Positions 13,934 through 23,393 of a stretch of 40,521 bases of DNA are shown here, in pieces. This stretch comes from a virus, in IMG/VR virus record IMGVR_UViG_3300017751_000053, positions 1-40,521 of that record; one strand, 5' to 3'. Each line of letters opens with the position of its first letter. Position 1 is the first letter of the stretch. A program made the position numbers and the translations under genes. The notes under the pieces were generated by a model. That model saw nothing but the letters and a program-made list of their open reading frames with translations. It had not been told where the DNA came from and did not search any database.

Positions 13934-16111
13934 ATGGCTGTAAAGCTAAACGTACACGCTAACGTTACTGGACAGCAACAGTTGGCAAAATTAAACATTG
14001 GATTAAAAAGTTTAGGAACTCAAGCTTTAATTGCTAAAAGAAAATTAGCAGCCTTAGAAGCGGGTGCAGCAAGATCGAGAGCAACAATGGCGGGATTAGG
14101 TACTGCTTTAAAAGTTGGTGTTGTTGCAGGTTTTGCGGCTGCGGGTTTTGCTGCCGCTTCATTTGTTAAAGGAACAATAGAGGCAGGAAACTTAGTTGAA
14201 AAATCAAGAATTCAATTTAATGCATTCTTTGGAGATGTAAAACAAGGTGGGGAAGCATTTCAGATATTAAATGATTATGCATCTACAGTTCCATTTACAT
14301 TAGATAAAATTATTTCAGGTGGTACTGCACTAGCAGCAATTTCAGATGGCCCTTTAGAGTTAGGTAAGAATTTAGAATTGGTAGGTAACTTGGCTGCAAC
14401 AGCAAATATATCTTTTCAAGATGCTGCACTACAATATCAAAGAGTAGCTTCAGCAGGTGTTGCCGCTGCCGATTTATTAAGAGATAAAGGTGTTAGTGGA
14501 CTATTAGGTTTTACAGCGGGTGCTAAATATTCAGTAGATGAATCTGTTAAAATATTTGAAGAAGCATTTTTAGATGGTGGAAAATTTAGTAAAGTTGCTA
14601 ATGACTTAGCAGGTACATTATCAGGTAATGTATCTATGGTTGAGGATTTTTACTTCAAAATTAAGGCTGCGGCTGCTCAACCATTGTTTGAAGGTTTATC
14701 ACAACAAGTAAAAGAATTAGTTGGTGATTTTAAAAAGAATGATGCACAATTAAAAGCACTGGGTGTAAGAATAGGTAAAAGCCTTGCTTCAGGATTTAAA
14801 AAATTAGGAGAGTTTATTAGGTTCCTTGTTGAAAATTTTGAAAACCTTGTAACTATTATTAAAATATTTATAGGTTTAAAAGTAATAGGTTTTGTAGGTA
14901 ATTTTGCTAGTCAAATAGCATTGTTAGCTACAAATATGAAACTTGCAGGCGGTGCTGCTATGGGTTTAAATGTTGCGTTAAGAGCAAACCCTATTGGATT
15001 AATAGTAACAGCCGTTCAAGGATTAACGTTAGCTATATTTTATTTTAAAGATGAAATTATGGCGGTTGGTTCATACCTTAAAGATATTTTCACACCTGCT
15101 TTAAACAGATTAAGAGTAGGTATAAAGCAATTTGGTACTGACGCTGATGAAACTAATCTTGATGTATTTGAACAAGATCTTGAAAAAATTAGAGAAGAAG
15201 TTGAAGGTTTAACAGCAAGTTATGTAGGTCTTACTAAAGCACAAAAAGACGCTTTTGCAGGTAGGCTTAAAGACCCAAGTAGAGGTACACAGAGAAAAAC
15301 TACTTTAGGTGAGAAACAGGCTTTTGGGGGTAAACTTGAGGATCCTAGTAAAGTTCTTGCTGATGAAAAGGCTGCTAAGTTAAAAGATTTTCTTGCTGAA
15401 CAATCTAGAAATAAGAAAATAGAATTTGATAAGATTGTAAGAGAAGCTGAGAAAAAACATGAGTCGGAACGATTGGCTCAAGTAAAAACTTATAGAGAAG
15501 CTTTAGCGGGAGTTGGTATTGAATCTCAGGGTGTTGCTGATACAATTTCTACAACTTGGATTGATGGATTAAGACAAGGTAACTCTTTATTAGAAATTAC
15601 TAAGAACAGTTTTAAAAACGTATTAAAAAGTATTGCTGAAACTTTATTAAAGAAAAGTATTGAGTATGGTGTTGAATTATTATTTCAAGCGTTACTTGGT
15701 GATAAAATTTCAAAAGAAAAAGCTATTACAAAAGAAAAGAATAAACAACTTGCTGCAACTGCTGCTATGGCTGTCTTAAATATTGCGACAGGCGGAACTG
15801 CGGGTGCTGTAAGTAATGGTGTTAATTTTTTTGGTATGAATAAAGGTGGTGTTGTACCAGGTGGTGCACCATACACAGATAGAATACCTACAATGCTAAC
15901 GCCTGGCGAAGTTGTTATACCTAGAGGTAAGGCTAACAATGGGTCAACGGGTAATAGTACAAATGTAACTAATATTAATATATCTGGTAACGTGGATCAA
16001 AGATCTATAGATCAGATTAAGGCTGTTATATCATCATCATCTTCAGAAGTTGGTGGTGCTAATAAGTCTTATCAATCAAACACACAAGGTGTTAGAGGGA
16101 GAAATAAATAA
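13934..16111 (+). CDS. Tail tape measure protein
   Basis: A 725-residue protein runs through the tail lumen and sets tail length. It has an N-terminal helical, Ala-rich part with a hydrophobic stretch near 60-80 (VGVVAGFAAAGFAAASF), two more hydrophobic stretches near 305-335 and 355-375, and long charged helices (about 400-530). The C-terminus contains NKGGVVPGGAPYTDRIPTML followed by PGEVVIPR, typical of tape measures. At about 1.5 angstrom per residue the tail would be roughly 110 nm (inference). It is the longest gene between chaperone and tail tip, and its stop overlaps the next start. Confidence 0.9.
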   Translation: MAVKLNVHANVTGQQQLAKLNIGLKSLGTQALIAKRKLAALEAGAARSRATMAGLGTALKVGVVAGFAAAGFAAASFVKGTIEAGNLVEKSRIQFNAFFGDVKQGGEAFQILNDYASTVPFTLDKIISGGTALAAISDGPLELGKNLELVGNLAATANISFQDAALQYQRVASAGVAAADLLRDKGVSGLLGFTAGAKYSVDESVKIFEEAFLDGGKFSKVANDLAGTLSGNVSMVEDFYFKIKAAAAQPLFEGLSQQVKELVGDFKKNDAQLKALGVRIGKSLASGFKKLGEFIRFLVENFENLVTIIKIFIGLKVIGFVGNFASQIALLATNMKLAGGAAMGLNVALRANPIGLIVTAVQGLTLAIFYFKDEIMAVGSYLKDIFTPALNRLRVGIKQFGTDADETNLDVFEQDLEKIREEVEGLTASYVGLTKAQKDAFAGRLKDPSRGTQRKTTLGEKQAFGGKLEDPSKVLADEKAAKLKDFLAEQSRNKKIEFDKIVREAEKKHESERLAQVKTYREALAGVGIESQGVADTISTTWIDGLRQGNSLLEITKNSFKNVLKSIAETLLKKSIEYGVELLFQALLGDKISKEKAITKEKNKQLAATAAMAVLNIATGGTAGAVSNGVNFFGMNKGGVVPGGAPYTDRIPTMLTPGEVVIPRGKANNGSTGNSTNVTNINISGNVDQRSIDQIKAVISSSSSEVGGANKSYQSNTQGVRGRNK

Positions 16112-18204
16112 TGGCTGATAGTGCAATTTTTAAATATGCAAATGACATAACTATGAATAGATCAGCATCTTCTGCAAGATCTGTTACAACTGGTGGTTAT
16201 GGTAGAACACATAGATTAGGCCCAAGTCTTTTATCAATAGATGCTAATTTACCAATACTTTCTGAGGAACAGTTTTTAGAAGTAGAAAATGAATTATTAA
16301 ATATTGAAGATGGTATTCAATTTTTAGAAGTAAACCCTAGTAGTAACAATGGTAATAATATTATAAGTAATAAAGCTATACCTTTAAAATCTGGAGAGAC
16401 AGAAATTAAAGTTATGAGAACAAGTTATACAACTTTAAGAGAATTAGTATTAGTTAATTTACAACCAAACACACAAAAAATATTTAAAGTTGGTGATATG
16501 GTACAGTTTAGTAACGCACCAAAAGTATATCAGATATTTAAACCTATAGGTCAAACTGGTGGTTATTTTAATACTAGTAATGCAGGTACAGTAACAGTAA
16601 GATTATCTTCACCTATAGTATCAAATGTAGGTATTAATTCTAGTTCAGTTTCTACTGGGCCTCTTGTTAAAGTACAAGTAGTTAACGGAACTTCTACAGA
16701 TCTTGAAATTGTAGAATACGATTATACTTATAGTACTTCTACTGTAGATAAATTACAAGACGGTTTAATTACATTTAAAAATCTTGATGGTTCAACTTAT
16801 CAATATGCTGATGGTACATATGCTAGACATTTTATTTATAGAAGTTTAAGTTCACATGTAAGTTTACAAAACACTTTAAACAGTTCTATTGCGGGTAATC
16901 ACACACAAGGTACAGATATTGAAGATGAAATAAATAATAAATTAGGTGAATTATTAGAAACTGTAGAAGCAGGTGGTATTTCAAGTGGTGATGTAATGAG
17001 ATTTAAATTTAAAGTACCAAATGTTAGAGTTGAATACACAGTACCTTTATATTCAAATAGAACTTATTCTTTTGATAATGTAAATGTAACACAAGCTTTA
17101 ACTAACCCCTCGGTTGATGGTAAAATTAAATTTAAAAATACTGATGGATCTTATGTAAAATTCAGTGACGGTACAGATGCTGAAATAATTATTCCTAAAG
17201 CAAATCAAACTGTAACTGAAATATATAATTACTTAAATGGTATTAGTGTTACAGGTAATGGTTCAACTCATAAAATTAAAACAGAAAATATTTTAGTAGA
17301 TGTAACGGTTCAAAGTGCACCCGAAATTTGGGGTGAAACAACTTTAAATCATTCAGGTATGATTCAATTTAAGTTTGGCCCTGAACATAATCCTGCGGAA
17401 ATAGAATTTACACCTACAGGATCAATTCCTACAGCATATAATGAATTTACAGTAACTGGAGATAAATTATTCACAATAAACGCTAATGAGTTTACAATAC
17501 AAGACGCAAAAGTAACTTATGCAGTAGGTGAATATATACAAACTTTAAATAATTCTATAAGTCAAACTACTACAACAAAAAGAATTGATGGTGTTAGTGT
17601 ATCTGAAAATTTAACTACATTAACATTATGTTCAAATGCCGAAGGTGCTCACATAGCTGTAAACAATTTTGCTATTGCTGATGTATCAAGAACTGCAGGA
17701 ACGTATACAAATATTAATGGTACAAGTTCAGGTTCAGGTACTGTTGGTACATTTGATATTACTGTTGATGCTAATGGTGATGTTACAGATGTTACTATTG
17801 TTACAACTGGTTCTAATCATACTGTTGGTGATACAATTACTATTTTAGATAGTAACTTAGGTAATGGTGGTGCTGTTGATTTTACAATGGATATACAAAC
17901 AATAGATATTAATACAGGTGCTGCATTTAATACAAATAGTGGATGGAATGCAAATAGTTCTAGTAATATATATGATGTTTTAAAACATAAAAATTCTGCA
18001 AATCAAACATCTACTGGTTTTATGAAACCATTAGGTATAGTAACAGCGGGTACTCTTTATACAGGTACTTATGCGGTTAAAATGGGTAATGATATTAATA
18101 TAAAATTAATGTTAACCAAGAAACCTGCTGTAACTATTGTACCTAAAGATGAAGAACAAAATTTATATGTATATGGCAAATTTGAATTTCAGGAGGTGTT
18201 ATAA
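16111..18204 (+). CDS. Minor tail protein with internal repeats
   Basis: A 697-residue protein follows the tape measure gene, where distal tail components lie. The N-terminus (MADSAIFKYANDITMNRS, GGYGRTHRLG) looks like a distal tail docking part. The rest is beta-rich. Two similar segments are visible: QDGLITFKNLDGSTYQYADG (residues 216-235) and VDGKIKFKNTDGSYVKFSDG (335-354). A Gly/Thr-rich region (about 530-590) resembles adhesion-type repeats. It is therefore probably a distal tail or baseplate-like protein with carbohydrate-binding or structural modules. The exact family is not recognised. Confidence 0.55.
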   Translation: MADSAIFKYANDITMNRSASSARSVTTGGYGRTHRLGPSLLSIDANLPILSEEQFLEVENELLNIEDGIQFLEVNPSSNNGNNIISNKAIPLKSGETEIKVMRTSYTTLRELVLVNLQPNTQKIFKVGDMVQFSNAPKVYQIFKPIGQTGGYFNTSNAGTVTVRLSSPIVSNVGINSSSVSTGPLVKVQVVNGTSTDLEIVEYDYTYSTSTVDKLQDGLITFKNLDGSTYQYADGTYARHFIYRSLSSHVSLQNTLNSSIAGNHTQGTDIEDEINNKLGELLETVEAGGISSGDVMRFKFKVPNVRVEYTVPLYSNRTYSFDNVNVTQALTNPSVDGKIKFKNTDGSYVKFSDGTDAEIIIPKANQTVTEIYNYLNGISVTGNGSTHKIKTENILVDVTVQSAPEIWGETTLNHSGMIQFKFGPEHNPAEIEFTPTGSIPTAYNEFTVTGDKLFTINANEFTIQDAKVTYAVGEYIQTLNNSISQTTTTKRIDGVSVSENLTTLTLCSNAEGAHIAVNNFAIADVSRTAGTYTNINGTSSGSGTVGTFDITVDANGDVTDVTIVTTGSNHTVGDTITILDSNLGNGGAVDFTMDIQTIDINTGAAFNTNSGWNANSSSNIYDVLKHKNSANQTSTGFMKPLGIVTAGTLYTGTYAVKMGNDINIKLMLTKKPAVTIVPKDEEQNLYVYGKFEFQEVL

Positions 18205-18809
18205 TGTCTAGAAATTTAATAAATCAACATACTGACGCAACTGGTGGTTATCCAGTACAATTTATTATTATTCAACCTGATGAAAACACAAAGAATAATT
18301 TATGTTTAAATACATCTTATAGAAAATTAAAAGTATATCATAATAGTATTAACACATTAACTTATCCCGCTTCAGGTGTTTTAAATTTAACAGCTGTTGA
18401 AGAAACTAAAGATGTTAAAACAAATCAAATAACTGTTGAGTTAAATGGTTTACCAAACAGTGTTATACCTATTTTAAAAAGATATAATGGTATTGGTGGT
18501 ATTGTAACTATATATCAAGGTTGGGTAGACGATCAAGATGCCGAGTTAGATGAAGACAATCCTGTTACAGGTACTTATATAAAGTGGAAGGGTGTTATAC
18601 AATCACACGCTGTATCAGAAGAAAATCAAGAGTTTGGTAAAATTAAAGTTAATTTAGAATGTAAAAATATATTATCAACAATATTGGGAACTAAGAACGG
18701 AAGATTTACGTCAGACAGTTCATTTAAAAGAACTTCTTCAGGTGATAGATCTATGGAGTTTGTTGCTGCAATGGCGTTATTTAACCCAATGTTTGGTAAA
18801 GAAAATTAA
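18204..18809 (+). CDS. Minor tail protein, hub-like
   Basis: A 201-residue protein overlaps the previous stop by one base. It contains KVNLECKNILSTILGTKNGR and DRSMEFVAAMALFNPMFGKE, resembling the small hub-type tail proteins (DUF2163-like, lambda gpL region) that sit between the distal tail and tip proteins. IYQGWVDDQDAELDEDNPVTGTYIKWKG is consistent with a beta-barrel hub domain. The assignment is by position and weak pattern. Confidence 0.5.
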   Translation: MSRNLINQHTDATGGYPVQFIIIQPDENTKNNLCLNTSYRKLKVYHNSINTLTYPASGVLNLTAVEETKDVKTNQITVELNGLPNSVIPILKRYNGIGGIVTIYQGWVDDQDAELDEDNPVTGTYIKWKGVIQSHAVSEENQEFGKIKVNLECKNILSTILGTKNGRFTSDSSFKRTSSGDRSMEFVAAMALFNPMFGKEN

Positions 18810-18820
18810 GGATATTAAAA

Positions 18821-19273
18821 ATGAATATTAGAATAGCTAGTAAAGAGATAATAGAGCCTGGTAAAAAGGCTTTGATAAGTGCATCAAAAGAATTTGATCA
18901 AGAATTTAAAGTTAGAGGTTTAGTTGTTACTGAACAATACTATGAATCTTTAATAAACATGTGTTTAGACAGAGGTGTTATTGTAGTTGCCGAAGAGGAT
19001 AATAAAATTATTGGTTCTATAATGGCAATAAATAATCCGAATATATTTTCTGCTTTAAATGAACTTGTAACAATAGTTACTTGGGTTCATCCAGATAAAA
19101 GAAATAGTTCAGCATTTCATAGAATGTTTAAGTTATACGAAAAACATTTTACTAAACTAAAACAAGAAAACAAAATAGATAGAGTTTTAATGGCTAAATT
19201 AACAAATAGAACAAATGTTAATTATGAGAAATTAGGATTTAAATTAATAGAAAGAACTTATGAACGGAGATAA
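18821..19273 (+). CDS. GNAT-type N-acetyltransferase in tail module
   Basis: A 150-residue protein has the GNAT layout: a central strand with VIVVAEEDNKIIGSIMAINN (about 54-73), a strand VTIVTWVHPDKRNSSAFHRM (about 84-103) in place of the acetyl-CoA pyrophosphate loop, and a late NRTNVNYEKLGFKLIERTY (about 128-146). The loop is degenerate relative to the usual RxxGxG/A. It lies between the hub-like gene and the tail tip gene, where many siphoviruses carry an NlpC/P60 peptidase. The target is unknown; it could modify a tail protein or a host protein. Confidence 0.7.
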   Translation: MNIRIASKEIIEPGKKALISASKEFDQEFKVRGLVVTEQYYESLINMCLDRGVIVVAEEDNKIIGSIMAINNPNIFSALNELVTIVTWVHPDKRNSSAFHRMFKLYEKHFTKLKQENKIDRVLMAKLTNRTNVNYEKLGFKLIERTYERR

Positions 19274-19276
19274 ACT

Positions 19277-22200
19277 ATGGCTGTAGCACCTATTATAACT
19301 GCAATTACGGCACAGACCTTACAAGGCATGATATTAAGGTTTGCCTTATCGTTAGCTATTAGTTACATAACACAAAAGTTATTTGGCCCTGATCAACCCT
19401 CAGGAGGGGGTGAGCAAGCTGATCCTGGTGTTAAGCAAAGAGTTCCAACAGATCCTGCAAATAAATTACCTGTTATATATGGTGAGGACAAAATACATGG
19501 TTCAATTATATTTGCTGATATCAGTAGTGACAATCAGACAATGGCTTTTATAATTGCATTATGTGAAGGCCCAATTGATTCTATTAATACAGTACATTGG
19601 GATGATTATTATTTAACACTAAACGGTCAAGGGACAGTTACAAATGCAACACACCCAGACGGTAGTAGTGATGATTGGTTAAATGGTAATTTAAGAATTG
19701 TTAAATACCCACATGGTGGTCGTTGTACTGAGATGGAATCTTTTAGTACAAAATGGGCTAGTGGTGCTTCGAATAGAACTATGCCTGATGTTGCTTATGC
19801 TTATTGTGAATTAAAATATGATAGAGAAAATAACGTAACAGGTTTAACAACTAAATTAGGTTTTGAGGTTAAAGGTAAATTAATTAGAACTATTGCAAAT
19901 AATAATAAATTTAGTGGTGGTTTTACACCTGCTAAGGCAACTCTTAGATCACAATTATTATATCCTGATTCATTTGGTGAGACTGTAAAATTTAGTGACT
20001 TTACAGGAAATCAAGTTGGCCCTTGGGTTAGAAGTTATCTAGGAGGTTTTTCTTATTCTTTTGAAGATAGTCATAAATTAGTAAGAACGAATGGTACATA
20101 TACTATTGTAGATTTAGGGCCTGCTTCAGATCCTAACGCACCTGAGGATATTGATGATTATTTAACTAATGGAGTAACACCTACAGGCCAAGGCTCAGGG
20201 GCAGTAATAGAATTTGATTTTGTAGATATTAATGAACAACATATTAATAATCATGGTAGTAGTTTCCCAAGACATCAATTATGGCAACCCGTATCTTACA
20301 CAGATCCTACTACAGGAGTTGTAACACCTGATGATGGTAGAAGATTAATTAACGGATTAAATATTAAAAGTTGGGGTAATAATTATTCAGGTTCAACGAG
20401 TGATAACGATGTAGGTAGTGAAGAAACAAGAGTTTGGTTACTATATAATTGGACAGATATTGCAGGAGTAAATCATCAAGATATGTGGGGTTTAACTACG
20501 TTTGCACTTACACCAACAGGTGGTTCTTATACAAATTGGACTGAAGGACAATATGCTGAGAGGGCTTTTGGTATACTTGGTCAAAGTGCTTTAAACGGAA
20601 GTCATAATTTTGTAGATGCAGCACCTATTACAAAATGGGGTGGTAGAAGATTTAGAGAATCAGAATATACAGATTATGATGGAGTAACATCGACATATAC
20701 ATATAATTCTCACCAACAATATTACACAGCACAAGTACCTGCTAGTATATTAAGTTATGGTTTTGGTACGTATTCAAATAACCCTGCTGAATGTTTAGCT
20801 GATTATTTAACTAATCAAGTTTATGGTTGTGGTTTATCTATTAGTGATAGTGATTTAGATTTAGAAACATTTTATAATCATAAACAATTTTGTGATGCGT
20901 TAGTTACACATAATGACCCTGATGGTAATTCAGTAACAAGTAAACGATACGAATGTAATGGTCATATTAATACTAGTGATGAAAAAGATTTAAATATATC
21001 TGATATAATAAGTAACTCTCAATCTGTATTTAGTTATACTTTAGGTGAGTTTCAAATGATAACAGATGCTATAGGTTCTAATAAAGGTAGGTTTGATGAA
21101 AAAAATATTTATGGTGATATATCCGTTTTAAATGACGGATTTAATTCTAACTTAAATGAACTTACTTTAAAATATAAATCCAAACAAGACAACTATCAAG
21201 ATGATCAAGTATTTTTAGATTATACTACTAAGTATTTTAATGAGCCAGTGTTATCAAAAGATTTAAATCTTAAATTTATTAATAGTAATGTACAGGCACA
21301 AAGACTTGGTGCTGTATTTTTAAATAAAACAAGAAGTTCAAAAATCATATCTTTTAAAACAGATACTACTGCTTTTAATTTACAAGTTAATGATGTTATT
21401 ACTGTAGAAGATACATACTATAATTTTGATGAGGCTAGACAATTATTCTTTAATGTAACTTCTCATAATCAAAATAATGGTAATAGTGCATCTAATGCTA
21501 AGGCACAATATAAACTTAGAGATTATACTGAACAGAAAGATGTTTTATGTTTTGATGGTACACCAATGGTAATTACAATGCCTTATAATGTTGCAACTAA
21601 TGCACAATTAAAAGTATTTTGGCATGAATGTATACATGGATTATTTGAAGATGTTTCAGAAACTTTAACTTCTGATGAGATTAGAGCAAATAATAAACTA
21701 GGTGAATTTATAAGTTTAGTAGAAGACAACCCTACTTTTGTAGGCCCTAATAATAATAATCAAGGTGGTGGTTTTATATTACATATCACACCTGCGGGTA
21801 GATACGATAATTATGGTACTTATAAACAAATTTCTTTATTTACTATTAATCATATAGCTAATGTTACTAGTGTATCAACAGGAACATTTAGTAATGGTGA
21901 TACTAATGGTAAAGAGTTTAAAATTAATAGTATATCTGAAACTGAATTAAAAGGCGGTTTACAGGGTTATTATATAACTGCACAAGAATATAATACTGAA
22001 GATTATACTGTTGCTACAATAACAGCAAGAGCCCAGTACCCTAGTATAAATGCAACTAAAGGATATTCTAGTGTTGATGATGCAACTGGATTAATTATCA
22101 ATGCTTCATACCCTAATGCTAGTATACCTAATATTGAATTAGGATTTACAATACCTAATCAAGCTAATGTTGAAAATGCTGAGGTTTATTTTTCAGAAGG

Positions 22201-22870
22201 ATTAACAGGTACTAAATATTTTACAGGTGCATTCCAAGCACCAACAGGTACTTATGCACCGAATACGGTTCAAACTTATCCTATACAAAATATACCAACA
22301 ACTGCTGATTTATATTTATATGTAAAACTTTCAAATAGTTTTTCAAGAAGTGATTATTCTACACCTGTAAACTTTGGTGCATGGAGTCCCGCTAATGCTT
22401 CTACTAATGTTGGTTCAGGTTCAGTAAGTCAAAACTCAATTCAAAATAATGCTGTTGGTCAAAACCAAATACAAAACAATGCTGTTGGATCTAATCAATT
22501 AGCACAAGTTGTAGACTTTACTGGTAAGACGGTTACATTACCCGCTGATGCTGTTAAAGCACATACAGGTATTTGGGACAATACAATTAAAACTGCTGAC
22601 TTTACTGTAACTAATCAAGCTTATTGGCTAGGTTATTTTATAGATACAACAAGTAATACGGTAACAATAACTTTACCCGCTTCACCAGATGATGGTGATA
22701 TAATTAAAATAATAGATGTTGGTGCTAATGCATCAACTAATAATATTATTATAGATGGTAATTCAAAAAATATACAAGGTTCTAGTAGTAACTATAATAT
22801 AAGTACTAATAGAACTGGTACGGAGTTTATATTCTTAACTGGTAACGGTTGGATATTAACTAATAATTAA
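19277..22870 (+). CDS. Tail tip / host attachment protein (lambda J-like)
   Basis: A 1197-residue protein in the position of lambda gpJ. The N-terminus has a hydrophobic segment (LRFALSLAISYITQKLFG), then VPTDPANKLPVIYGEDKIHGSI, typical of tip proteins, and a long beta-rich hub region. Repeats of QNSIQNNAVGQNQIQNNAVGSNQL-type (about residues 1055-1080) precede a final ~92-residue domain (1106-1197) ending GNGWILTNN. That domain has close relatives at the ends of the fibres at 23394 and 27048, so it is a shared adhesion or assembly module. The protein probably forms the central tip that contacts the host. Confidence 0.8.
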   Translation: MAVAPIITAITAQTLQGMILRFALSLAISYITQKLFGPDQPSGGGEQADPGVKQRVPTDPANKLPVIYGEDKIHGSIIFADISSDNQTMAFIIALCEGPIDSINTVHWDDYYLTLNGQGTVTNATHPDGSSDDWLNGNLRIVKYPHGGRCTEMESFSTKWASGASNRTMPDVAYAYCELKYDRENNVTGLTTKLGFEVKGKLIRTIANNNKFSGGFTPAKATLRSQLLYPDSFGETVKFSDFTGNQVGPWVRSYLGGFSYSFEDSHKLVRTNGTYTIVDLGPASDPNAPEDIDDYLTNGVTPTGQGSGAVIEFDFVDINEQHINNHGSSFPRHQLWQPVSYTDPTTGVVTPDDGRRLINGLNIKSWGNNYSGSTSDNDVGSEETRVWLLYNWTDIAGVNHQDMWGLTTFALTPTGGSYTNWTEGQYAERAFGILGQSALNGSHNFVDAAPITKWGGRRFRESEYTDYDGVTSTYTYNSHQQYYTAQVPASILSYGFGTYSNNPAECLADYLTNQVYGCGLSISDSDLDLETFYNHKQFCDALVTHNDPDGNSVTSKRYECNGHINTSDEKDLNISDIISNSQSVFSYTLGEFQMITDAIGSNKGRFDEKNIYGDISVLNDGFNSNLNELTLKYKSKQDNYQDDQVFLDYTTKYFNEPVLSKDLNLKFINSNVQAQRLGAVFLNKTRSSKIISFKTDTTAFNLQVNDVITVEDTYYNFDEARQLFFNVTSHNQNNGNSASNAKAQYKLRDYTEQKDVLCFDGTPMVITMPYNVATNAQLKVFWHECIHGLFEDVSETLTSDEIRANNKLGEFISLVEDNPTFVGPNNNNQGGGFILHITPAGRYDNYGTYKQISLFTINHIANVTSVSTGTFSNGDTNGKEFKINSISETELKGGLQGYYITAQEYNTEDYTVATITARAQYPSINATKGYSSVDDATGLIINASYPNASIPNIELGFTIPNQANVENAEVYFSEGLTGTKYFTGAFQAPTGTYAPNTVQTYPIQNIPTTADLYLYVKLSNSFSRSDYSTPVNFGAWSPANASTNVGSGSVSQNSIQNNAVGQNQIQNNAVGSNQLAQVVDFTGKTVTLPADAVKAHTGIWDNTIKTADFTVTNQAYWLGYFIDTTSNTVTITLPASPDDGDIIKIIDVGANASTNNIIIDGNSKNIQGSSSNYNISTNRTGTEFIFLTGNGWILTNN

Positions 22871-22878
22871 CACGAATG

Positions 22879-22900
22879 ATATATAGCTATAGTTATATAT
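22879..22900 (+). other. AT-rich hairpin after tip gene
   Basis: ATATATAGC (22879-22887) pairs with GTTATATAT (22892-22900), nine pairs with one G-T, around TATA, in the gap between the tip and the next gene. It fits the pattern of intergenic hairpins in this genome. Confidence 0.4.
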
Positions 22901-22928
22901 TAAACTCATAACCCTATTGGAGACAAAA

Positions 22929-23384
22929 ATGAGAATATCAAATATTAAACACTTCTTAGGCGGTGCTGATCAAGTTATCGCTAGAGAAGTTTTACAAGGC
23001 AATCAATTCCTTTTAAATGTTAGTGGAGATGAAAACATTGATTATTCAGATTCAGCTACAGTATTTACCTTAGCAACAGAATTGTTCGAGGCAAATGTAA
23101 CTGAAGCTAGAAGTAGTATAACAATTAATTCATTAACTAAAAATAATAATGCTAGTGTTCAAACATATACAAAAGCACAATTAATTAGAAACGCAACTCA
23201 AGGATCTTTTGATCTTATGGTACCTAGTACTTTATTATCAGACTTTAATAATGGTGGACATGTATTTAGTGCATCGCCTGATACTGCGAGTCCTTATATT
23301 GTTGCTACTAAATTACAATGGACAGTTGGTGAAGAAATTAAATCAATAAGATTCTTATTTGTAATAAGATATCAACCACAATAA
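22929..23384 (+). CDS. Hypothetical tail-associated protein (151 aa)
   Basis: ATG 22929 is preferred over an upstream in-frame TTG because GGAG lies 7 bases before it. The protein is beta-rich (ATQGSFDLMVPSTLL, SIRFLFVIRYQPQ) and contains no known motif. It lies between the tip and the collagen-stalk fibre genes, so it may be a small baseplate or fibre-anchor protein. Confidence 0.55.
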   Translation: MRISNIKHFLGGADQVIAREVLQGNQFLLNVSGDENIDYSDSATVFTLATELFEANVTEARSSITINSLTKNNNASVQTYTKAQLIRNATQGSFDLMVPSTLLSDFNNGGHVFSASPDTASPYIVATKLQWTVGEEIKSIRFLFVIRYQPQ

Positions 23385-23393
23385 GGAATTGAA

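Noticed and set aside
22917-22928. Longer start (TTG) for the 22929 gene
   Set aside because: The TTG overlaps the GGAG ribosome site that serves the ATG at 22929.
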